Shown: positions 55,109 to 63,631 of the stretch, piece by piece
Layout: each line of letters starts with the position of its first letter
Numbering within the stretch: position 1 is the stretch's first letter
Assembly (NCBI GenBank): GCA_963715815.1
Contig: OY970278.1
Coordinates: 2,108,001-2,172,000 of the forward strand
Direction of reading: 5' to 3'
Source: JAFAMS01 sp963715815
GTDB lineage: Bacteria > Vulcanimicrobiota > Vulcanimicrobiia > Vulcanimicrobiales > Vulcanimicrobiaceae
Length of the DNA stretch: 64,000 bases
Program-made: the position numbers and the translations under genes
The notes under the pieces: generated by a model
What the model saw: only the letters and a program-made list of their open reading frames with translations
Database searches by the model: none
What the model was told of the DNA's origin: nothing

Positions 55109-58100
55109 CCTCTCCCCTCGCCTGCGTTGGGCTCGCCATCATCAGGTTCGCTGAGAAGAAATTCGAGGTCTTCGCGCGTGAGTGCTTTCGCGATCGCCGA
55201 GTCGGCGCGAATAATGTTTTCCGAAAGCTCTCTTTTGCGCGCCGCGAGGGCGCGGATCTTTTCTTCGACGGTTCCACGCGTCAGCATCCGGTAGGCGGTC
55301 ACCGGGTGCCGCTGCCCGATCCGATGCGTGCGGTCGATGGCTTGACGTTCAACGGCGGGATTCCACCAAGGGTCGTACAGGATGACGTAGTCGGCCGCCG
55401 TGAGCGTCAGACCGACGCCGCCGGCTTTGAGCGAGCATAAGAACACCGGCGGCCCGGCGTCGCTCATGAAACGCTCGACTTCCGCTTGACGGTCGCGGTC
55501 TTTCACGGATCCGTCAAGGTACGCGAAGCCGACGTCGCGCTTGAGGAGATCGTCTTTGATGAGCCGCAGCATCGAGGCGAACGCCGAGAACACGAGCACG
55601 CGATGACCGCCGTCCCGAATCTCATCGATCGTTTCACGCAGCGCTTCGAACTTCGAGCTGCTCTCGGGCTCCTCGAGATAGCGTTTGGCGAGCAGCCCCG
55701 GATGCGCGCAGACTTGCCGCAAGCGTGTCAGCGCCGCGAGGACGTGAATGCTCGCCTTCTCCTGTGGCACGTCGTCCCAGCCGTCGAGAATCTCGCGACG
55801 CGCGGCTTCGGCGATGGCGCGATAGAGCTGACGCTGCGCAGGCGAGAGATCGACGACGATCTCTGCCTCGGTGCGTTCCGGTAGCTCGGGTGCGACGTCT
55901 TCTTTGGTACGGCGCAACATGAACGGTTCGAGACGCGCGTGTAAGCGGGAGATGGCGCGCTGATCGCCGCCTGCAATCGGGACTTCGAAGCGGCGGCGGA
56001 ACGAGCTCTCCGTCCCGAGCAATCCCGGTTCGAGGAACGCGAAGATCGCCCAAAGATCGCGCAAAGAGTTTTCGACCGGCGTACCGGTTAGCGCGAGACG
56101 ATGCTCGGCGCGCAGGCTGCGCACAACTTTCGAGATCTGCGAGCTCGGATTTTTCGCATTCTGGGCCTCATCGAGAATGATCGTGCGGAACTTGAACTGC
56201 GCAAGCTTCTCCGCATCGATACGCGCCAGCGCGTACGACGTGATGACGACGTCGTATTGTTCGATCTCATCGTAGCGCGAGGCGCGGTCGCTGCCCGATG
56301 AGAGTTTAAGCGCGCGCAGCTCCGGGGTGAACTTCGCGATCTCGTTTACCCAGGTATGCGTAACGGACGTCGGGGCGATGACGAGCGACGGCACGGAGCC
56401 GTCGAGTTCTTTACGCTTCAGAAGATACGCGAGTGCAACCGCTGTCTTTCCGACGCCCATCTCGTCGGCTAGGATGCCGCCGAATCGGAAATTCGAAAGA
56501 TAGCTGAGGTAATCGAGACCGCGTTCTTGATAGTGACGGAGCACGCCGCTGAGTGTTTTGGGCGGCTCGACTACCTCGAGGCCGGAGAAGTTCCGGAGCC
56601 GCTCGCGCAACACTTCGACTTCTTCGGGCAAGCGCACGTGGCCGAACGACTCGTGGATCTCATCGCGAAGCGCGACCAGCGCCGCGAGTCCGCTCTTACC
56701 GCGTCCGAGTAGATCTTGCAACAGCTCTTCACGGTCTCGCAGCGCGCCGACGTCGACGAGCCGTCCGCGAACGTCGGCGTAGCGACCGCCGCTGCCAAGG
56801 ATTGCGCGCAGCTCCTCGGCGGAAAGGGGCTCGCCCTCGTCGACGAGGACGTCGATTTCCAGCTCGAACCAATCTTCCGCAGCGCTGGGTGGGCGCGTGC
56901 CAACCCGCAGATCCAGACGAGTGGGCGTGGAAACTCCGCCAAGCGTTGGATCGAGCTCGATGTCGAGATCGGTCCACTGCGGCAGCGTTTCACGAACGAA
57001 CTCCGCCGCGCGTTCGGGTCCGTGCATCGAAAAGGTTCCGTCGAAACGCGGAACGCAACCAGCTGCCGTCAATCGCTCCGCGAGCGCACGCGAAGCCTCG
57101 GATGGAAAGCGCACGAGACGACCGCCGATCGTGGCAATCGCGCCGTTCGCCGACAGTGCTGCTTTGGCGCCGGTGCCTTCGTCGTAGAGCTGCGGCTGAA
57201 TAACGAGCGCACCCTCGCGCCAAGCCATCGAGAGTCGTCCCTTCGGTTCAAGGACGTCGTCGATGCCGAAACGTGTACGCTCCTCGAGCGCGAGATACGG
57301 CGCGACCTTTGCAAGCGTCTCGAGCGACGGTTTGTCATCAAGCGCCGCAGACTCCGCCTTACGCGCGGCAGCAATTGCGCGCTCCGCGCGCACGGCGTCG
57401 AGCGTAGCATCCAGTAGATACGCGCCTTGTTCGTCTGCAATCCAAGCTGGTGGACCCTCGAGGATGACCAGCTCACCCGCTTTCAAGCGGCGGCCCTCCG
57501 ACGTTTCGAATCCCGGAACCGGCGTTGCGCCCCGAATGTTCGCGACGAGACGAACACCGCGCGGATCGATCGCAAATGCGGGCAATTCTTGCGGATGCCG
57601 GCGTGCATCCGGTTTGTCATCGTAACGAACGCGCGGATGGCGCGAGAGGCGAAACATGATCTGGGCCAGCGCGCGCGAGTTTGGTCGCGACCCGAACGCG
57701 TCACTCAAGACGCCGTCGCGCACGAGATTTCGATCGTGCTCGTCCCAATCGTCAAGCGGCGTTTGATCGAGCATCGCCGCGATCGCTTCGCCTTCACGCA
57801 GAACGCCACGCAGACGCGGCGTGTCCAAGAAGAGCGAGCACGACAATCCCGGCGCATCGTCGTTCGGTACGAATGAAAAAACCGGCCAAATCTTTCGAGC
57901 CCGGCTGTCTGATGCGAGCGCCACTTGCGGTAGCCAGTCGAGTGCACCGTTCTGCGGCGCTTCTTCCGGCGACTCGGTGTAGGCGTCGCTGTGCACGCGC
58001 ACCGCTTCGAGCGCGGCGATGACGTGCTCGCAGATTCCCGACCCCGAGCAACCGCAGACTGCACGCAAACCTTGCGGACCGGTCCCGCCGGCCCATTCGA

Positions 58101-58170
58101 TCGCGACGTCGGGCGCATGCCCGTTCGAGCGAACCACGGCCTCGATGCGCGCATCATCGACAGTGCGCAA
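55105..58170 (-). CDS. SWIM zinc-finger SNF2-family helicase
   Basis: 1021 residues if started at the TTG at 58170. A SWIM finger (CGCSGSGICEH) lies near residue 40. The SNF2 motor spans about 530-1000: ILADEMGVGKT (motif I), LDEAQNAKN (II), LTGTPVENSLRDLW (III), GGVGLTLTAADYVILYDPWW (V) and DRTHRIGQ (VI). It remodels protein-DNA complexes; the precise role is unknown. Protein-like sequence (FARDLVGPALALVEAGG) continues in frame upstream of the TTG to the clpC stop without ATG, GTG or TTG. A CTG at 58281 may be the true start, adding 37 residues. Confidence 0.88.
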   Translation of the reverse strand: MRTVDDARIEAVVRSNGHAPDVAIEWAGGTGPQGLRAVCGCSGSGICEHVIAALEAVRVHSDAYTESPEEAPQNGALDWLPQVALASDSRARKIWPVFSFVPNDDAPGLSCSLFLDTPRLRGVLREGEAIAAMLDQTPLDDWDEHDRNLVRDGVLSDAFGSRPNSRALAQIMFRLSRHPRVRYDDKPDARRHPQELPAFAIDPRGVRLVANIRGATPVPGFETSEGRRLKAGELVILEGPPAWIADEQGAYLLDATLDAVRAERAIAAARKAESAALDDKPSLETLAKVAPYLALEERTRFGIDDVLEPKGRLSMAWREGALVIQPQLYDEGTGAKAALSANGAIATIGGRLVRFPSEASRALAERLTAAGCVPRFDGTFSMHGPERAAEFVRETLPQWTDLDIELDPTLGGVSTPTRLDLRVGTRPPSAAEDWFELEIDVLVDEGEPLSAEELRAILGSGGRYADVRGRLVDVGALRDREELLQDLLGRGKSGLAALVALRDEIHESFGHVRLPEEVEVLRERLRNFSGLEVVEPPKTLSGVLRHYQERGLDYLSYLSNFRFGGILADEMGVGKTAVALAYLLKRKELDGSVPSLVIAPTSVTHTWVNEIAKFTPELRALKLSSGSDRASRYDEIEQYDVVITSYALARIDAEKLAQFKFRTIILDEAQNAKNPSSQISKVVRSLRAEHRLALTGTPVENSLRDLWAIFAFLEPGLLGTESSFRRRFEVPIAGGDQRAISRLHARLEPFMLRRTKEDVAPELPERTEAEIVVDLSPAQRQLYRAIAEAARREILDGWDDVPQEKASIHVLAALTRLRQVCAHPGLLAKRYLEEPESSSKFEALRETIDEIRDGGHRVLVFSAFASMLRLIKDDLLKRDVGFAYLDGSVKDRDRQAEVERFMSDAGPPVFLCSLKAGGVGLTLTAADYVILYDPWWNPAVERQAIDRTHRIGQRHPVTAYRMLTRGTVEEKIRALAARKRELSENIIRADSAIAKALTREDLEFLLSEPDDGEPNAGEGRG

Positions 58171-58302
58171 CGTAACACCGCCGGCTTCAACGAGCGCGAG
58201 CGCCGGCCCGACTAAATCACGTGCAAACCACGAAGCGATCGAAGCCGGAAGCCTCGATCGCCACGTTACAAACCCAGTCAGTGAAGCCTGCGCACGAGGC
58301 TC

Positions 58303-60804
58303 TTACGCCGGTTGAATCTCCGGCGCCGATGGCGCCGCGGGCGGCTCGATCGTCGGAATCTTACTGAAGCGCAGCTTGTCGGGATTGTCCGGATCGACTT
58401 CGCACAGGATGCGATCTCCGGCTCCAAACTTACCGCGCAGCATCTCTTCCGCCAGCTCGTCTTCTACTTCGCGTTGAATTGCGCGCCGTAACGGACGTGC
58501 GCCGAATTGCGGATCCCAACCCTTCTTTGCCAAAAGCGACTTCGCTTCTTCGGTTGCCTCGAGGAACATCTCTTGCGCTTTGACTTCGCGAACGACTTTC
58601 TCGAGCTCGAGTCCGACGATCTCTTCGATCTGCGGACGCGTGAGCTGATGGAAAACAACCGTTTCGTCGAGGCGATTGAGGAACTCAGGACGGAAGGTGT
58701 GCTTTACCTCCTCCAATACCTTGTTCTTCATCCGTTCGTAAGCTTGGTCGTCGCTTTGACCTGCATCCCGCTGCGGACGGAAGCCGACATCGGTGTTCGT
58801 CTGCATGCCGACCGCACCGACGTTGGAGGTCATGACGATGACGGAGTTTTTGAAGTCGACGGTGCGCCCTTGCGAATCGGTCAGGCGGCCGTCTTCAAAA
58901 ACCTGCAAGAGCAGATTGAAGACGTCGGGGTGCGCTTTCTCGATCTCGTCGAGCAGCACGACGCAATACGGACGGCGACGCACGGCTTCCGTCAGCTGTC
59001 CACCTTCTTCATAGCCGACATATCCTGGAGGTGCGCCGACGAGTCGCGAGACGGAATACTTCTCCATGTACTCGGACATGTCGATGCGAATCATCGCCTC
59101 TGAATCGTCGAAGAGAAACTCTGCAACGCTGCGCGCGACTTCGGTCTTGCCGACGCCGGTCGGGCCGAGGAACAGGAACGCACCGATCGGCCGTTTCGGG
59201 TTCTTGAGTCCGGCACGCGAGCGGCGAATCGCGCGAGTAAGAACGGAGATCGCCGGGTGCTGACCGATGACGCGCTTGTGCAACGCATCTTCCATCGAGA
59301 GCAGCTTGTCGGTTTCAGCTTGCGCAAGCTTACTGACCGGAATCTTCGTCCACGCAGCGACGATTTGCGCGATATCGTCTTCGGTGACTTTCAGCGTCTT
59401 GTCGACTTGCGATTTCTTCTCTTGCCACTCGGCTTCGAGTCGCTGCTTTTCGAGCCGCAGCTTCTCTTCGCGATCGCGAATTGAGGCCGCCCTTTCGAAC
59501 TCTTGCGACTTGACGACCGATTCTTTCTCGGCCTTGACCTTACGAATCTCGGCTTCGATCTCGCGAACCTCGGGCGGCGGTAACGTCGCTTGGAGGCGGA
59601 CGCGCGACGACGCTTCGTCAATGAGATCGACGGCTTTGTCGGGCAGAAAGCGGTCCGAGATGTAACGGTCCGAGAGCTTAGCCGCGGCCACGAGCGCTTC
59701 GTCGGTGATTTGCACTTTGTGGTGCGCCTCGTACCGATCGCGCAGACCCTTGAGGATCTCGATAGTCTCGTCGATCGACGGCTCGCCGACCATGATCGGC
59801 TGGAAACGCCGTTCCAAGGCCGAGTCTTTTTCGATGTGCTTACGAAACTCGTTGAGCGTCGTAGCCCCGATGCACTGCAGCTCGCCGCGCGCAAGCGCCG
59901 GCTTGATGATGTTGCTGGCATCGATTGCGCCTTCGGCGGCGCCCGCCCCGACCAGCGTGTGCAGCTCGTCGATGAAGAGGATGATCTCGCCGGCAGCGCC
60001 GCGGATCTCGTCCATGACACGCTTCATCCGCTCTTCGAACTCGCCGCGATACTTCGTACCGGCGACTAGTCCCGCGAGATCGAGCGTGATCACGCGACGA
60101 TCGCGAAGCGGCTCGGGAATATCGCCCTTGATGACGCGTTGCGCCAAGCCTTCGGCGATCGCCGTTTTGCCGACGCCGGGCTCACCGATGAGCGCCGGGT
60201 TATTCTTCGTGCGACGCGAGAGAATTTGAATGACGCGTTCGATTTCGTTTGCGCGCCCGATGACGGGATCGAGCTTGTTCTCGCGCGCAAGCGTCGTGAG
60301 ATCGCGTCCATAGGCATCGAGCGTCGGTGTCTTCGACTTGCCTTTCGGTGCAGGCGGCTGACCTTCGGCACCGAGTAGTGACGTCGTTTGCACGCGAACC
60401 TTGGCCGGATCGACGCCCAAGTTCGTCAAGACGCGCGCGGCTACGCCTTCACCTTCTCTTATCAGCCCGAGCAGTAAGTGCTCGGTTCCGATGTAGTTGT
60501 GATTCAGCTGCCGCGCTTCTTCGAAGGCGAGCTCGATGACGCGCTTGGCGCGTGGCGTGAAGACCATCTCTTGCTGTACGGTCTGACCGCCGCGGCCGAC
60601 GATGGCCTCGACTTCCTGTCGAACCTTTGCAAGATTGACACCAAGCGTCTCGAGGACTTTAGCCGCGAGGCTCTCGCCCTCAGAGATAATGCCGAGCAAA
60701 ATATGCTCGGTTCCTATATAGTTGTTTCCGAGCCGCTGCGCTTCTTCTTGCGCGAGCACGATGCTGCGCCGCGCTCTCTCGGTGAACGGCTCCCACATTG
60801 ACAT
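58303..60804 (-). CDS. clpC: ATP-dependent Clp protease ATP-binding subunit ClpC
   Basis: 833 residues from the ATG at 60804 (MSMWEPFTERARRSIVLAQE), preceded by GGAG with a 10-base spacer. Two Clp-N repeats (NNYIGTEHILLG and NHNYIGTEHLLLG) come first. The first AAA module has GEPGVGKTAIAEGLAQR, a UVR-like middle helix spans EFERAASIRDREEKLRLE, and the second AAA module has GPTGVGKTEVARSVAEF. An unfoldase partner of ClpP. Its stop codon is in the same frame as the following helicase gene. Confidence 0.96.
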   Translation of the reverse strand: MSMWEPFTERARRSIVLAQEEAQRLGNNYIGTEHILLGIISEGESLAAKVLETLGVNLAKVRQEVEAIVGRGGQTVQQEMVFTPRAKRVIELAFEEARQLNHNYIGTEHLLLGLIREGEGVAARVLTNLGVDPAKVRVQTTSLLGAEGQPPAPKGKSKTPTLDAYGRDLTTLARENKLDPVIGRANEIERVIQILSRRTKNNPALIGEPGVGKTAIAEGLAQRVIKGDIPEPLRDRRVITLDLAGLVAGTKYRGEFEERMKRVMDEIRGAAGEIILFIDELHTLVGAGAAEGAIDASNIIKPALARGELQCIGATTLNEFRKHIEKDSALERRFQPIMVGEPSIDETIEILKGLRDRYEAHHKVQITDEALVAAAKLSDRYISDRFLPDKAVDLIDEASSRVRLQATLPPPEVREIEAEIRKVKAEKESVVKSQEFERAASIRDREEKLRLEKQRLEAEWQEKKSQVDKTLKVTEDDIAQIVAAWTKIPVSKLAQAETDKLLSMEDALHKRVIGQHPAISVLTRAIRRSRAGLKNPKRPIGAFLFLGPTGVGKTEVARSVAEFLFDDSEAMIRIDMSEYMEKYSVSRLVGAPPGYVGYEEGGQLTEAVRRRPYCVVLLDEIEKAHPDVFNLLLQVFEDGRLTDSQGRTVDFKNSVIVMTSNVGAVGMQTNTDVGFRPQRDAGQSDDQAYERMKNKVLEEVKHTFRPEFLNRLDETVVFHQLTRPQIEEIVGLELEKVVREVKAQEMFLEATEEAKSLLAKKGWDPQFGARPLRRAIQREVEDELAEEMLRGKFGAGDRILCEVDPDNPDKLRFSKIPTIEPPAAPSAPEIQPA

Positions 60805-60922
60805 ACCGACGATACTCCGTAGACGGTCCCTCGAACCCTTCTGTACCCGCAACGTCCGCCAATGCGGTCCCGTTGGTGAGTACATCGAAAGCTAATGATC
60901 GAGGACCAGTGACTCCATGACC

Positions 60923-60954
60923 CTTTGCCCGCAAAGCGAGTTTCGGAACCGAAA
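60923..60954. promoter_or_regulatory. two adjacent perfect inverted repeats upstream of clpC
   Basis: CTTTGC-CC-GCAAAG (60923-60936) and TTTCGG-AA-CCGAAA (60941-60954) are both perfect six-base arms with two-base centres, four bases apart. They lie between the end of the first ribbon-helix-helix gene and the clpC start, where a clpC promoter is expected. No T-tract follows on either strand, so they look more like operators than terminators. They match neither CIRCE nor the CtsR site. Confidence 0.5.
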
Positions 60955-60965
60955 GACGCTTCTTC

Positions 60966-61199
60966 CTACGTCTTTTGTCGTTTGCGTCTTAACGTTGCGC
61001 CATGTTGACGTAAAACCGTCCCGAGCGACGGGCCGTCGCTGCGCCGAAAAAGCAATCCCAATGCGACTTCGACGATTGAGCTTTCGCTCAAACGCTGCTC
61101 GAACGCAACCTGGCGCAAGCGCGTGCCGATCTCCTCGGAAACGTTCACGGACAGCTTAACGACCTCGGGCGCGACGGGCGCGGCAAGACGCCTCGGCAT
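60966..61199 (-). CDS. ribbon-helix-helix DNA-binding protein, copy 1
   Basis: 77 residues. VVKLSVNVSEEIGTRLRQVA, FEQRLSESSIVEVALGLLF has the strand-helix-helix pattern of the Arc/CopG/MetJ fold (residues 13-50). The tail LGTVLRQHGATLRRKRQ is basic. It is a paralogue of the neighbour at 61249-61542. No toxin gene is adjacent, so a free-standing repressor is likelier than an antitoxin. Confidence 0.7.
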   Translation of the reverse strand: MPRRLAAPVAPEVVKLSVNVSEEIGTRLRQVAFEQRLSESSIVEVALGLLFRRSDGPSLGTVLRQHGATLRRKRQKT

Positions 61200-61248
61200 G
61201 CCCGGCCCTTAGCCTAGCAGGCGGTAAAGCCCTCGATTGGCCTAGGGA

Positions 61249-61542
61249 CTAAGCTCGGCGGCGGAGGCTTGCACCGGCGCGGCGGAGCTGTGCTCCCAGC
61301 TCCGTGTCGCTCCCGCCGTCAAAGAAAGAGCGCAAAGCGTGTTCGATGACGGCGCTCTCGCTGATCCGTTGGCGGAAGGCGAACTCCCGCAAGCGCTCCG
61401 CAAGACGAAGATCGAGCGTATGCGAGACGGTCGCGATGCGGACGGCAGTACGTGCATTAAGCGGACTGGGGCGGTGATTTCCACCGGAACGTTTAGAACC
61501 GGCGGGAGTTGAGACAGTGGTCGTTCTTCGGGCCATATTCAT
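61249..61542 (-). CDS. ribbon-helix-helix DNA-binding protein, copy 2
   Basis: 97 residues. The basic N-terminal extension (about 35 residues) precedes the RHH core VRIATVSHTLDLRLAERLRE, FAFRQRISESAVIEHALRSFF. The ending LGAQLRRAGASLRRRA mirrors copy 1 (LG-LR-GA-LRR pattern). The two genes are 49 bases apart and clearly arose by tandem duplication. Divergent from the liv-type operon. Confidence 0.7.
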   Translation of the reverse strand: MNMARRTTTVSTPAGSKRSGGNHRPSPLNARTAVRIATVSHTLDLRLAERLREFAFRQRISESAVIEHALRSFFDGGSDTELGAQLRRAGASLRRRA

Positions 61543-61662
61543 TTTCTATTACGTAAGAAATGAGGAGCCTTGTTCCCCATTTGTCCTTCCGACATCAGTC
61601 CGAAGGTTAGACGGGTCAAGGTGAACGAAAAAGCGCAAGCTTGGTCGTCTGAGGAGCTTTTT
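61543..61662. promoter_or_regulatory. divergent control region between RHH copy 2 and livH
   Basis: This 120-base gap holds the palindrome TTACGTAA at 61549-61556, just upstream of RHH copy 2, in an AT-rich patch (TTTCTATTACGTAAGAAA). It is a candidate autoregulatory site for an RHH protein. GAGGAG at 61651-61656 is the ribosome site of livH. No clear -35/-10 pair could be fixed. Confidence 0.4.
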
Positions 61663-62550
61663 TTGTTTTTAGCCCTGACGCTTCACCAGTTTACGGATCA
61701 GTTCATCAACGGCGTAACGCTGGGGATGCTCTACATCCTTGTTGCGCTTGGGCTCAACATCATCCTCGGATTAATGGGTGTCATCAATTATTCGCACGGC
61801 TCGTTTTTCATGCTGGGTGCGTACGTCGCGTATTCGCTCGATCCCGTCGTTGGTTTTTGGGCGAGCATCCTTCTTGCGGCGCTGATCATCGGAATCTTCG
61901 GGATGTTGTTCGAGTCGACGTTGATTCGCCCACTTTACAAACGCATACCCGAATACACCTTGCTCCTGACCTTCGGTACCGCGCTGATCTTCGAACAGAT
62001 TGTGCGGCGAATATGGGGCGACGACGCCGTTCGCTTTGAGCTGCCTGAGAAGTTCAGCGGCACGCTTGCAATCGGCAACTCGCAGTTTCCGCTCTACAAG
62101 GACGTGATGTTGGTCGGGATTACGATCGTCGTGCTGGCGCTTGTGTGGTTTCTCGTCAACCGCACCAACATCGGAATGATCATTCGCGCCGGAACGCGGG
62201 ACGCCGAAATGGTGCGCATCCTCGGAATCAACATGCCGATGATGTTTACGCTGGTGTTCGGGATCGGCTCGTTCATGGCTGGTCTTGCGGGCGCGCTTGC
62301 GGCGCCGGTCTATGCAATTCAGCCTACGCTGGCATCTGAGTGGGTGATCTTAACCTTCGTGATCGTCATCGTCGGCGGGATCGGCTCGTTTTGGGGCGCG
62401 GTCGTCGGCGGTCTCTCGATCGGGATCGTCTCGAGCTTGATGGATCTCATCTGGCCGCCCGCAGTCGAGATGACGGCCTTCCTCATCATGGGCATCATTT
62501 TGCTCATTCGCCCGCGCGGCTTATTCGGAGTCGAAGGCCTCTTTGAGTAA
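61663..62550 (+). CDS. livH: branched-chain amino acid-type ABC transporter permease LivH
   Basis: 295 residues from the TTG at 61663, chosen because GAGGAG lies 6 bases upstream and the product then begins FLALTLHQFTDQFINGVTLG, where LivH proteins start. Longer frames from 61570 or the GTG at 61621 lack a ribosome site. Hydrophobic helices with LVALGLNIILGLMGVINYSH and the EAA-like loop RAGTRDAEMVRILGINM. Inner-membrane pore half of a Liv/urea-type importer; substrate unknown. Confidence 0.9.
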   Translation: MFLALTLHQFTDQFINGVTLGMLYILVALGLNIILGLMGVINYSHGSFFMLGAYVAYSLDPVVGFWASILLAALIIGIFGMLFESTLIRPLYKRIPEYTLLLTFGTALIFEQIVRRIWGDDAVRFELPEKFSGTLAIGNSQFPLYKDVMLVGITIVVLALVWFLVNRTNIGMIIRAGTRDAEMVRILGINMPMMFTLVFGIGSFMAGLAGALAAPVYAIQPTLASEWVILTFVIVIVGGIGSFWGAVVGGLSIGIVSSLMDLIWPPAVEMTAFLIMGIILLIRPRGLFGVEGLFE

Positions 62551-63631
62551 ACTCGTCCGCCATCCGTTGCTGTGGACAGCGATCGTCTTGGCAATTCTGC
62601 CGTGGCTATTGCCGGGCGCCAATCCATTCGCCGGACGCGCCGGCTTCATCGACCTCGGGACGACGATTGCAATCTTCGCGCTTTTTGCGATGGGCTTTAA
62701 TCTGCTCTTCGGACACATTGGCGATCTGTCGTTCGGACACGCGATGTTCTTCACGATCGGCGCGTACGCGACGGCATTACTGACGAAAGGTTTCAATGTA
62801 ACAGTCGCTGGCGCGAACCTCGTTTGGGGAGGTGCCGACAATCTCATCGGAGCCATGTTGCTCTCGCTCGGTCTCGGTGCAGCGATCGCGTTCTTGCTGG
62901 GACGGTTGATCGTTCCACGCTCCAGCGGTATCTATTTCTCAATGATCACGCTGGCGTTCGCTCAAGTCATCTACTTCGTCACCTACAAGTTTGATGCGTT
63001 CACCGGCGGCGAGGACGGGTTACAAGCGATTTCGCGTCCGACCTTACCGGGTTTTCCCGCCGGCTTCCTCAACGAGTCGTGGCATTTCTATTATTTCGCC
63101 GCGATCGTGATCTTCGTCGCGCTCGCGATCATTTGGTGGGTGATCGAATCGCCGTTCGGCTCGGTCTGTCATGCCATCCGCGAGAACGACCAGCGCGCCG
63201 AATTTCTCGGCTACGACGTCCGTAAGTATCGCGTCAACGCGTTCTTCATTTCGGCGCTCTTTCCGGCGATCGCGGGATGCTTATGGACGTATTACCAGCA
63301 GTCGATCACGCCCGACGCCGGTTCGATAGAATACAGCGGGCGAGTCGTAATGATGTCGCTGCTCGGTGGAATTCAAACCTTCTTCGGACCGATGCTGGGT
63401 TCGTTCATCTACTGGCAGCTACAGAACGACGTTTCGCAGATCACGAAATATTGGGAAGCGGTAATCGGCATCGTGTTCGTCGTCTTCGTGTTGATTGCGC
63501 CGCGCGGTATTTGGGGTGCGGTCGAAGACGTCGAGCATTACGGTTTTCGTAGCGCCTTCCGTCGCGTCTTCTCGCGCCGCGCACGTGTCGAATCCGAAAT
63601 GTCCGAAGAGGTCGCATCGCAAGCACCATGA
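62543..63631 (+). CDS. livM: branched-chain amino acid-type ABC transporter permease LivM
   Basis: 362 residues from a TTG that overlaps livH by 8 bases, with AAGG before it. Typical LivM helices: AIFALFAMGFNLLFGHIGDL, SFGHAMFFTIGAYATALL; the cytoplasmic coupling loop is CHAIRENDQRAEFLGYDVRK. The C-terminal tail is charged (SRRARVESEMSEEV). Pairs with LivH in the membrane. Confidence 0.93.
   Translation: MSKLVRHPLLWTAIVLAILPWLLPGANPFAGRAGFIDLGTTIAIFALFAMGFNLLFGHIGDLSFGHAMFFTIGAYATALLTKGFNVTVAGANLVWGGADNLIGAMLLSLGLGAAIAFLLGRLIVPRSSGIYFSMITLAFAQVIYFVTYKFDAFTGGEDGLQAISRPTLPGFPAGFLNESWHFYYFAAIVIFVALAIIWWVIESPFGSVCHAIRENDQRAEFLGYDVRKYRVNAFFISALFPAIAGCLWTYYQQSITPDAGSIEYSGRVVMMSLLGGIQTFFGPMLGSFIYWQLQNDVSQITKYWEAVIGIVFVVFVLIAPRGIWGAVEDVEHYGFRSAFRRVFSRRARVESEMSEEVASQAP

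Noticed and set aside
60966..61542. Toxin-antitoxin module
   Set aside because: Both proteins are ribbon-helix-helix DNA binders and no small toxin-like gene is adjacent.
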